From Hymenobacter elongatus (lineage in GTDB: Bacteria; Bacteroidota; Bacteroidia; Cytophagales; Hymenobacteraceae): 64,000 nucleotides of DNA. The stretch is from positions 1 to 64,000 of the forward strand of contig NZ_SRLD01000026.1 of assembly GCF_004745955.1 (NCBI RefSeq), written 5' to 3'. The notes beneath the pieces were generated by a model. That model worked only from the letters and a program-made list of their open reading frames with translations. It did no database searches and had not been told where the DNA came from. Within the stretch, counting starts at the first letter, position 1. Each line of letters begins with the position of its first letter. This document shows positions 56,743 through 64,000 of this stretch, one piece after another. The position numbers were made by a program, and so were the translations under genes.

Positions 56743-57323
56743 ATAGCAACAGGCAATAAGCGGTAGGGTGTGAATAATGCTTGTAGCGCCAAAGCGCTAC
56801 TGAGGGCTGAGGCGAGGCTCACCAGGCAGTTGGCGGCCAGGTCCACGGAAATGGACTGGCGCAGGGCTGCAACTTGGATGCCGAGCGGCTCGGCCCCGTT
56901 TTTCTGCACCACGTAGCCCTGCCCTCCCTGCAAGTGCCCTTCCTGGACACGCACTTTCTCCCCCATCTTGTAGTCGAATACTTCTTGCCCGATTGCGCCC
57001 GGCTGGGTCACGGTTTGCCGAATGGCGGCAACCTGCTGCTCGGGAATGACCACGGGCCGGCCTTCGAAGGAAATAAAGCGCACCAGCTCCCGAATCTGGA
57101 GCAGCTCGAAGCGCCGCTCGGAGGTGGTTTTCACGAAAAGGTAGTTGGGAAACAGGGCCCCCTCACTCACTCGCTTCTGGTCGCTCCACTGGCTGACCAC
57201 CGTTTGCAACGGCAGGAAAGATTCGGTGCCTAGCGCCTGGAGCTTGTGGTACGCCTGCTTCTCCGCCTTCGGATAGGTATACACAGCGTACCAGCCATCT
57301 TTTGCCTTCAGTTGAGTACCCAT
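56739..57323 (-). CDS. UpxY-type NusG paralog, transcription antiterminator
   Basis: A 194-residue protein with an NGN domain (GWYAVYTYPKAEKQAYHKL, QWSDQKRVSEGALFPNYLFVK) and a KOW domain (MGEKVRVQEGHLQGGQGYVVQ). Specialised NusG paralogs such as UpxY and LoaP start long polysaccharide or antibiotic operons and keep RNA polymerase elongating. Its position as the first gene of the NRPS operon, coupled to SagB, fits exactly. A hydrophobic tail (NCLVSLASALSSALALQALF) after the KOW domain is unusual. ATG 57323 starts the NGN domain close by; longer frames upstream are AT-rich. Confidence 0.9.
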   Translation of the reverse strand: MGTQLKAKDGWYAVYTYPKAEKQAYHKLQALGTESFLPLQTVVSQWSDQKRVSEGALFPNYLFVKTTSERRFELLQIRELVRFISFEGRPVVIPEQQVAAIRQTVTQPGAIGQEVFDYKMGEKVRVQEGHLQGGQGYVVQKNGAEPLGIQVAALRQSISVDLAANCLVSLASALSSALALQALFTPYRLLPVAI

Positions 57324-57878
57324 AGCGCGATAGAGAAATAGAATAACAAACTCCCGGCCAGCCACCACCGGGGCCAGGGCCGCTGGATAGTTGGCCCTCC
57401 CCGGCCTCTGCGGCCCCGGATAACTGGTAGAATGAAATAAGATACGAGTAGTCGCCGGACGGAGCTTCGCCACGTAAGTCACAGCCGCGTGGTTTTGCGT
57501 TGTAGCCTACTCGGGAGGCAGTCGAGCATCCGGAAGTGGCGCTAAGTAGAATAATTGCTCTTCCGGGTGATTCAAAAGTGCTCAATCAGGGCTGCTTCCG
57601 AAAAAAATTTACACCAACACCCGCATACCCTATACCAATCTGGCTATCGGGCGTGCCAGTGCTACCGCACCACGGGCCCCGATACAGGTGCTGCGCATGG
57701 CCGCACCTGCTTTCCAGTAGCTTACTTATCAACAACTTACCACATGCACAACGCCGCCAGCTATGGCTCCTGCGGGCACTGCGCCGGGACTTGCACCACG
57801 CCGTAGCCCCTCCCTGCTCTCCCACTAGCGGGGAAACCAAGGAAGGGCTACGCAACTGCTTTAGCTTAGGCAGGCGGT
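57324..57878. other. Intergenic region with presumed operon promoter
   Basis: This 555-base gap separates the receptor gene end (57879) and the UpxY start (57323). An inverted repeat CGTAGCCC (57802-57809) with GGGCTACG (57845-57852) lies close to the receptor stop and may be part of a terminator, though no T-run follows. The rest should hold the operon promoter and a possible recruitment element for UpxY, but I identified no clear TAnnTTTG box on the minus strand. Confidence 0.4.
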
Positions 57879-60398
57879 TTAATTCCCGCTTTTGATGCGG
57901 CCTCTCTCCTCTTCCAGGCCCGACTTGCGGGCGCGGGCCGCTGCTACTTTCGAGCTGCCGAAGCGGTAGGTGAAGGTGAGGCGGGCTACCCGGCTCTCGC
58001 GCTTGTTCAGCACCGATACGTCGATGTCGTTGAACTGGAAGTTGCCCCGGAAATAATTGGTCCAGAACACGTCCGATACGTTGAGTTTCAGCGTGGCCCG
58101 GTTATTCATCAGCTTCTTCTGCACGCCCACCGACACGGCCCCCATGGGCTGACCATACAGCTGACTTTCCTGCAAAAAGCGCGAGCGGTAGGTGCCGCTC
58201 AGCTCGGCCGCGAAGCCCTTGGGCAGCGAAATCTGGTGTACCGAGTTGAGCGTCCAGGTGGTGGCCGAGGTATTCAGGCGCTGCATGTAGGTCGAGTCGC
58301 CACCGAGCTTGGTTTGGCCCAGGCGCGGCACGTCGCCGGCGTAGCGGTTGTGGAATACGTTGACGTAGGTGTTGCTGGTCCACCACTTCGTGATGGGCAT
58401 GGGTACCGACATGGCCACGCCGTAATTTTCCTGTAAACCGATGTTCAACTCGGTCAGGTACGTGGTTTTGGTGCGCACGTCCTGCTCCAGAAAGTCGCTG
58501 ATAACGTCGGTGGTGCGGCTATAGTTGATGGTAGTCGTGATGTTGTTGTTGTAAGTGTGCGACAGCTCGACGGCATTGGTAAACTGGGGCCGCAGGTACT
58601 CGTTGCCCCGGTTGTAAGTGTAGGGGTCCAGGAAGTAGAGGAAGGGATTCAAATCCTCGTAGTTGGGCCGGTCGATGCGGCGGCTGTACGAAAACACCAG
58701 TTGGTTTTTGTCGTTGAGGTGTTTGCTCAGAAACACGCTCGGAAACAGGTTGGTGTAGTTCCGCTTCAGCAGGCGCACGCCTTGCAGCGTGCCCTGGCCG
58801 TTGGTGTTTTCGGCCCGCAAGCCCAGCTGCACGCTTATTTTGCTCCACTCTTTGGCGTAGCTCACGTAGGCCGCCTGAATATGCTCGCGATACTCAAAGT
58901 CGCGGGTGCGCAGGGGGTCGAGCAAGGGCTGCCGGGCCTCGTTGTTGAGGAAAAAGAACTGCATGTCGTTCTGCGACGTTACCCAGCTCGTTTTCAGGCC
59001 GGCTTCCAGCTTGGCTTTGTTGGGTAGCGGCCGGGTGTAGTCTAGCTTGCCCGAGCGGATAAAAATATCGGAGCCCGTGTTGCCGTCCTCGTTGCGAATC
59101 TGGCGCAGAATGTCTAGCTCGTCGTATTTGGTGGTGCGGTATTGTTGCAGGCTGCTGTTGTTGAACTGGGCGTAGTCCACGTCGGCCGTTATTTCCTGCC
59201 CCGTCGAGTCCAGCACGTGCTTGAAATTGAGGTTGACCGCATTATTCAGCCAGGTATTATCTAAATTACCCTTGGTGTACACGGTCGTATCGAGGCCAGC
59301 GGCCGGGTAAGCAATGCGGGTGTCGCTGTTGTACTGCTGGTCGTTCTTGCTGGCCATGCCATTGAACAGCACGCCTACTACGGTTTTGTTGGTAAGGAAG
59401 AAGTCGGCCCCGGCTTTGTAATTCACCAGGCGCGACTCACTGGTCTTCTCCGAAAGCTGACTGAAGCTGGTTTGCAGCTGGTCGGCCTCGCCAAACCGGC
59501 GCGTAATCTGCTGGGTCTGGGGCGTTTTGCCGTTGTCGGCCGAGAGGCTGCCAAACAGGTTCACCTTGCCTTGGCGGTAGTTCAGGTTGAGGCCCGCGTT
59601 TTCCTTGATGAAGTTAACGGCCTGTCCGTTAGCCCGCGTAAACAGGCCCAGGCGGGTCCCGGCGTTCCAGGAGCCGTTCAGGCCCATGTTCTGGTTTTTC
59701 TTCATTTTGATATTGATGATGCCCGCATTGCCGGCCGCGTCATACTTAGCCGGCGGGTTGGTCATAATCTCGATTTTTTCCACCTGGCTGGCCTGCATGT
59801 TTTTCAGCAGCACCGCCAGGTCCGACGACGACACGTAGGTCGGCTTGTCGTTAATCATCACCAGCACGTTGGCCTTGCCTTTCAGCGAAATAGCGCCGTC
59901 CTTATCCACATACACGCCCGGCGACTTTTCCAGCACTTCCAGCGCCGTATTGCCGGCCGAAACAATGGAATTCTCCACGTTTACCACAATTCGGTCGATC
60001 TGCTGCTCAATGAGGGGCTTAGTGGCCGTCACCTTCACTTCGCCCAGCTGGTGCGCGGCATCGGCTAGTTGCAGGTTGCCCAAGCTCACTTCCGTCTGGC
60101 CCTCCGCCAGCGTGAATACGGGGGTAAAAAGCCGCTTGTAGGCCAGGCTCGACACACTGATCAGGTAAGAGCCGACGGGCACCTGCTCGATTTCAAAATA
60201 GCCGTTGGCATCGCCCAGCGCACCTTTTACCAGCGTCGAATCGGCGGCTTTCAGCAGCGAAACGTTGCTGAACTCCACCATTTTGCTTTGGGCGTCGGTA
60301 GTGTGGCCCGTCACTTTGCCGATGGCCTGGGCCTGGGCCCCCGTGCTCAGCAGGGCAAACAGAATAAGAAATAGTAATTTCTGGCTAGCTGCTTTCAT
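57879..60398 (-). CDS. TonB-dependent receptor-like outer membrane beta-barrel protein
   Basis: An 839-residue exported protein with signal peptide (LLFLILFALLSTGAQA). A CarboxypepD_reg-like domain spans about 30-115 (GKVTGHTTDAQSKMVEFSNVSLLKAAD). A plug-like segment (IDRIVVNVENSIVSAGNTALEVLEKSPGVYVD and EKIEIMTNPPAKYDAAGNAGIINIK) and a long C-terminal OMP barrel ending in FTYRFG with a short charged tail follow. Such proteins import substrates or assemble surface structures. It is separated from the NRPS upstream by a terminator and from the operon downstream by 555 bases, so it is its own unit. It could be a receptor for the cluster product, but context is the only evidence. Confidence 0.9.
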   Translation of the reverse strand: MKAASQKLLFLILFALLSTGAQAQAIGKVTGHTTDAQSKMVEFSNVSLLKAADSTLVKGALGDANGYFEIEQVPVGSYLISVSSLAYKRLFTPVFTLAEGQTEVSLGNLQLADAAHQLGEVKVTATKPLIEQQIDRIVVNVENSIVSAGNTALEVLEKSPGVYVDKDGAISLKGKANVLVMINDKPTYVSSSDLAVLLKNMQASQVEKIEIMTNPPAKYDAAGNAGIINIKMKKNQNMGLNGSWNAGTRLGLFTRANGQAVNFIKENAGLNLNYRQGKVNLFGSLSADNGKTPQTQQITRRFGEADQLQTSFSQLSEKTSESRLVNYKAGADFFLTNKTVVGVLFNGMASKNDQQYNSDTRIAYPAAGLDTTVYTKGNLDNTWLNNAVNLNFKHVLDSTGQEITADVDYAQFNNSSLQQYRTTKYDELDILRQIRNEDGNTGSDIFIRSGKLDYTRPLPNKAKLEAGLKTSWVTSQNDMQFFFLNNEARQPLLDPLRTRDFEYREHIQAAYVSYAKEWSKISVQLGLRAENTNGQGTLQGVRLLKRNYTNLFPSVFLSKHLNDKNQLVFSYSRRIDRPNYEDLNPFLYFLDPYTYNRGNEYLRPQFTNAVELSHTYNNNITTTINYSRTTDVISDFLEQDVRTKTTYLTELNIGLQENYGVAMSVPMPITKWWTSNTYVNVFHNRYAGDVPRLGQTKLGGDSTYMQRLNTSATTWTLNSVHQISLPKGFAAELSGTYRSRFLQESQLYGQPMGAVSVGVQKKLMNNRATLKLNVSDVFWTNYFRGNFQFNDIDVSVLNKRESRVARLTFTYRFGSSKVAAARARKSGLEEERGRIKSGN

Positions 60399-60605
60399 TG
60401 TTGTGTTTCTTAAATAGCTATTCATCAAGCACATGCCGGGGTCGAGTGGCAGCATGACTTGGGTTTGAGAGGCAAGGTAAATTCTGGATACGGTACTAAA
60501 AAAAGTATTACACCAATCCGGTGATTGGCATGATGAACAGCTCGATACGGGGTAAACAAGCACACAAAGCCGACGCCTCGTTCCGCCGAAAAACCCGGCC
60601 CTCAG

Positions 60606-60665
60606 GCCCTGAGCCCGCCTTCGGCTACTTTCCTAACTAAAAGTAGCCGAAGGCGGGCTCAGGGC
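60606..60665 (-). terminator. Terminator after NRPS 2
   Basis: A 26-bp perfect inverted repeat (60606-60631 with 60640-60665, core GAGCCCGCCTTCGGCTACTT) with an 8-base loop lies 10 bases after the stop of NRPS 2. On the minus strand GGGTTTTTCGG follows about ten bases later. It probably ends the NRPS 2 transcript before the receptor gene. Confidence 0.8.
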
Positions 60666-60675
60666 AGCAGCCGGG

Positions 60676-63600
60676 CTAGGCCAGCTCGTAGAGGCCGCCG
60701 GCCAGCGTAGCCAGGCGGGCGTGGGGCTGCTCGCGCAGGAGCTGCACCAGTTGCAGCAGATACTTTAGCTGGCCGCCCTCCACCTGATCGGGGGCGGTGC
60801 GGTACTTCAGCCCGAGCTTGATGGCATTTTTGTGGCGCACCACCGTCAGGCGGCTAAAGTTCTTGATTTCGCCGTGCCCGCTGTACTGGGTACGAATCTG
60901 GTCAAGTGCCTCTCCCTCCTTCAGCTCCAGCATTTTGCCTGGCTTCTCCTGGTAGTTGACGGCCGCTATGGCCGCGTCTTCGAGGCGGTAGCCGTAGCGC
61001 TGCTCCGTTTCCTGGCCAATGCGGTTCAGGGGAATATCCTGGTGCAGCCGCCCACCGATAAAGGCTTCGGATACCTGCGTAAACAGCTCGGCAAAGGTCA
61101 TGTCGTCGCTCATGGTTGCGGCCACCGGGAACCCGTCCATCACGGCCCCCACCAGCTGGTCGAGGTCGATGCCCGGCACGACCCGGTCGCGGCCCGAGGA
61201 CACCATCGTGATAATGGACGCCACCGCCTTGGTTTTGTGGTAGAACGACAAGTGGTAAGCGGCCAGCAGGAAGCTACTCAGGAAGCCGTTATGCTCCTTA
61301 CAGAAGGCTTGTAGCTGCTGCATGTCGGCTTCCGCAATAAAGCCGGCTTCTTCCACAAAACCTGCCATGCCGGTGGCCGAGGGGGCGCTGGGCAGCTCGG
61401 CCGGTACGGCCTGGGGCAGGTGCTGGCGCCAGTACTGGAGCTGTTGCTCAGCGGCCGGCGAGGCCAGGAACTCCTGCTGCCAGCGGGCATACTCCAGGTA
61501 TGAAGAACGCTTCGCCAACTGCTCGGCTACTGCTCCTTTTGTTTCATACAGCGTGCCGAGGCTATTGAGGATAAACTCGTTGGAATACGCATCCGTGATG
61601 ATGTGATGAATGCACAGGTACACCATGGCGCGCCCCTGGCCATGAATCACGGCGCAGCGCACCAGTTGTTGGTCGGTGGGCAGAAACACTTCCTGGAAGG
61701 CTCGCCCCACGGCCTGCTGGGCCGGCTCTATTTCTTCGGCCGTCTTGATTTCGTGGTACTGAATAACGGGTTGCAGCGCGGCCACGGGCATGATGCGCTG
61801 ACGCAAGCCCTCGTCGGTACGCACCAGATTAATGCGCAGCACATCGAAGCTGGCCAGCAGCTGATGATAGGCAGTTTCAAATGAGGTGGGCTCGAAGCTG
61901 TTGAGGACGAGCGGCCCTACGCTGCCGGTGCTGCTGAGCAGCTCGTGGCGGCTCTTGCTCGACAGGAATAGCTGCTGATGGTAGGTGAGCGGAAACAGCG
62001 GGCTGGTGCCGGTGGCATCCGTTGTGGCGGCGGGTACGGACTCGGCTTTGGCCGGCGCATTTTTCTGGTTGGCTACCAGCTTGTCGATCAGGCGCATCAG
62101 CTCCGTCTTGAAAGCCTGCACCAGGTGCGCAATCGTGGCTTCTTCGTACTGAAACTTGCTGTATGTTATCGACAGCTTCACTTCCTTGTTCACCACAATA
62201 CCGGAAAGGTCGATGAGGGAAATGCGTTGGAAGTCCGGGCTCATGGCCTGGCCTCGCCGCTCGCCCGAAAAATCGAACACCCGGTTGCCGGTGGCCGTTT
62301 CGGCCCCCGCGCCGAAGTCGCCGAAATAGTTGTATTTCACCTGCGGCGTGCAGTTGCTCGCGGCTTTCTGGTATAGCTCGCCGTTGCTGATGTAGCGGAG
62401 CAGCCCGTAGCCGACCCCGTTGTTGGGTACTTCGGCAAAGGCCCGCTTCGTGGCCCGGATCTGCTCCAGCTCGTCGCGCTGCTCGCGCAGCCGCAGCGCG
62501 ACCGGGTACATCGTCGTAAACCAGCCCACGGTGCGCGTCACGTCCAGCTCGGCCGGGTTTTGGTTGCGGGCGTTGCCTTCCATGGAAAGCAGCAGCTTGC
62601 TTACCCCGAACACTTCCTCGAAGGAGTAGGCCAGGGCCGTCAGCAGCACATCATCGACGGCCACCAGAGCACGGCGTGAGCCTTGGTACAGGGCTTCGGT
62701 TTGCTGCTGGGTGAGGTGGAAGCTGAGGCTGGAGGTATCTTTCAGGCGGTTGCTGCCCTCGGGGTGGTCGATGGGCAGGGCCGGAAATTCTTCTTCCATC
62801 AGGGCATTCCAGTGCAGCATTTCCTGCTTCACTACTTCGCTCGTGGCATATTGCCGCTCCCATTCGGCGAAGTACTTGTACGAGTCAGTTTTGGCCGGCA
62901 GCTCAAACGCCTCGCCCTGCTGGTACTGCAGGTACAGGGCCGACAAATCTTCGAACAGGATGCGGTACGACAGCCCATCGACTACCAGATGGTGGATGGC
63001 AATGAGCAGCCGGTCGCCATCATCGAGCCGGAACAAGCCAACTTTCACTAGCGGACCTTCGCTCAGGTTCATCCCCTTGTGAATCCGGTCCCCTTCCTGG
63101 GCCATCCGGTCCCAGGGGTTGGGGCAGTTGCGGAAGTCAAATTCCTCGAATGTAAAGCCTTCGCAGAGCACTTTCGTGTCCTGTAGCCAGCGGCCGTCTT
63201 CCTGCCGGAAGGTCATGCGCAGCGCGTCGTGGTGCACCACCAAGCGCTCCAGGCACTTTTGCAGGCCTTCCTTGTCCATGCGCTCTTTGCTGAAGAGCAG
63301 GGCCGCTTGGTTGAAGTGTTCTTTTTCGTCGTCTTCCTTCTCCAAAAACCACGTCTGAATGGCTGTGAGCGGCACTTCGCCCTGCACCAGGCTTTGGTCG
63401 ATGACGCGGGAAACGGGGCGCAGGTAGGGGGCCAGCTCTTCGAGCACCTGGTGGGTCAGAATATCGGTTACGGTCAGGTCGTAGCCGTCGGCCTTCAGGC
63501 GCGAGAGCAGCCGGATGGACTTGATGGAGTTGCCGCCGGCATCGAAGAAATTCTCCTTCACGCTGGCGTTTTCCTTGAGCAGCACGGCTTCCCAGGCCCG

Positions 63601-64000
63601 GGCCAGCACCCGCTCCAGCTCGGTGCGGGGCGCCACATATTCTACTTCCGAAGCCAGACTGCTGATGCCGGGCTCGGGCAGGGCCTTCTTGTCTACTTTG
63701 CCGCTGCTATTGAGCGGCAGGGCCTCTAGCTGCACAAAGTAGCCGGGCACCATGTATACGGGCAGTTTCTCCTTCAGGAAGCTGCGCAGGCCAGCGGCCG
63801 TCTGGGGTTCGTGGCTCACCAGATACGCCACGATATCCTGCTCGCCTTCCGCCACTTCCGCTACCGTAGTAGTAGCGGCACTGATAGCGGGATGCTGGAG
63901 CAGCGCTGCCTCGATTTCGCCCAGCTCGATGCGGTAGCCCCGCACTTTCACCTGGTAATCTTTGCGGCCAATGAATTCGATGGTGCCGTCGGCCAGCCAC
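60676..64000 (-). CDS. Non-ribosomal peptide synthetase, A-PCP-E-C end (partial)
   Basis: The C-terminal part of an NRPS whose start lies beyond the right edge; the frame is open to base 64000. From the edge it shows the end of an A domain (GRKDYQVKVRGYRIELGEIE, then SSGKVDKKALPEPG), a PCP with Ser in DAGGNSIKSIRLL, an active-looking epimerization domain (HHLVVDG, TVGWFTTMYP, NNGVGYGLLRY), and a final C domain with HHIITDA, where the last Gly is Ala. No thioesterase ends the protein. The E domain predicts a D-configured residue handed to the next module, which could be NRPS 1, the 1,753-residue protein. It is in the same direction as the cluster but separated from it by the receptor gene. Confidence 0.95.
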   Translation of the reverse strand, partial: WLADGTIEFIGRKDYQVKVRGYRIELGEIEAALLQHPAISAATTTVAEVAEGEQDIVAYLVSHEPQTAAGLRSFLKEKLPVYMVPGYFVQLEALPLNSSGKVDKKALPEPGISSLASEVEYVAPRTELERVLARAWEAVLLKENASVKENFFDAGGNSIKSIRLLSRLKADGYDLTVTDILTHQVLEELAPYLRPVSRVIDQSLVQGEVPLTAIQTWFLEKEDDEKEHFNQAALLFSKERMDKEGLQKCLERLVVHHDALRMTFRQEDGRWLQDTKVLCEGFTFEEFDFRNCPNPWDRMAQEGDRIHKGMNLSEGPLVKVGLFRLDDGDRLLIAIHHLVVDGLSYRILFEDLSALYLQYQQGEAFELPAKTDSYKYFAEWERQYATSEVVKQEMLHWNALMEEEFPALPIDHPEGSNRLKDTSSLSFHLTQQQTEALYQGSRRALVAVDDVLLTALAYSFEEVFGVSKLLLSMEGNARNQNPAELDVTRTVGWFTTMYPVALRLREQRDELEQIRATKRAFAEVPNNGVGYGLLRYISNGELYQKAASNCTPQVKYNYFGDFGAGAETATGNRVFDFSGERRGQAMSPDFQRISLIDLSGIVVNKEVKLSITYSKFQYEEATIAHLVQAFKTELMRLIDKLVANQKNAPAKAESVPAATTDATGTSPLFPLTYHQQLFLSSKSRHELLSSTGSVGPLVLNSFEPTSFETAYHQLLASFDVLRINLVRTDEGLRQRIMPVAALQPVIQYHEIKTAEEIEPAQQAVGRAFQEVFLPTDQQLVRCAVIHGQGRAMVYLCIHHIITDAYSNEFILNSLGTLYETKGAVAEQLAKRSSYLEYARWQQEFLASPAAEQQLQYWRQHLPQAVPAELPSAPSATGMAGFVEEAGFIAEADMQQLQAFCKEHNGFLSSFLLAAYHLSFYHKTKAVASIITMVSSGRDRVVPGIDLDQLVGAVMDGFPVAATMSDDMTFAELFTQVSEAFIGGRLHQDIPLNRIGQETEQRYGYRLEDAAIAAVNYQEKPGKMLELKEGEALDQIRTQYSGHGEIKNFSRLTVVRHKNAIKLGLKYRTAPDQVEGGQLKYLLQLVQLLREQPHARLATLAGGLYELA

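Noticed and set aside
43034-57323. Siderophore cluster as a firm assignment
   Set aside because: Exporter, acylase and receptor are suggestive, but no hydroxylase, catecholate, salicylate or NIS gene is present in the window.

Overview
The window reads as chromosome of a high-GC Bacteroidota bacterium, most probably a Hymenobacter-like member of the Cytophagales. The protein families (UpxY-type NusG paralog, CarboxypepD_reg/OMP_b-brl receptor, DUF6427-like membrane protein), the TAnnTTTG -7 promoter boxes and the lack of Shine-Dalgarno sequences all point that way. I see no rRNA, tRNA, CRISPR array or complete insertion sequence.

Bases 1-31,600 are mostly housekeeping. In order they hold: an AT-richer lipoprotein gene and the start of a further gene; a SNF2-type helicase; an FtsX/LolE-like permease; rbfA; rpiB-tatC; glyA; a sigma-factor/TPR pair; a Ser/Thr phosphatase; two disordered small proteins bracketed by terminators; a NADAR protein; a pterin dehydratase; rsmI-lnt; an inositol-monophosphatase-family enzyme; a radical SAM protein; a thioredoxin-fold protein with a lost cysteine; radA; a cNMP-domain histidine kinase beside a response regulator-thioredoxin reductase fusion; a phosphoesterase lipoprotein; and an acyltransferase.

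Bases 31,700-36,320 are a minus-strand aromatic amino acid operon: pheA, an aminotransferase, tyrA, and a DAHP synthase/chorismate mutase fusion. In front of pheA are two consecutive attenuators. Each is a short leader peptide crowded with Tyr and Phe codons followed by a rho-independent terminator.

Bases 36,500-39,050 hold a small regulatory-domain protein and about 1.5 kb with no convincing gene. Bases 39,055-57,323 form a long minus-strand secondary-metabolite cluster. A NusG/UpxY-like antiterminator is its first gene. It is followed by a SagB-like oxidoreductase, an alpha/beta hydrolase, a class I aminotransferase, a discrete carrier protein, a fold-III PLP enzyme, a 1,753-residue NRPS, a methyltransferase, a PvdE-like ABC exporter, a type II thioesterase, an Sfp-type phosphopantetheinyl transferase and finally a penicillin acylase-family hydrolase. 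A TonB-dependent-receptor-like protein (57,879-60,398) and a second NRPS that runs off the right edge (60,676-64,000) lie upstream on the same strand.

The NRPS proteins have unusual architecture: both end in a condensation domain rather than a thioesterase, one starts with half a condensation domain, and one has a decayed epimerization domain. Exporter, acylase and receptor together recall pyoverdine maturation, but no siderophore chemistry is visible, so the product is unknown. Three related palindromic elements are dispersed through the window.
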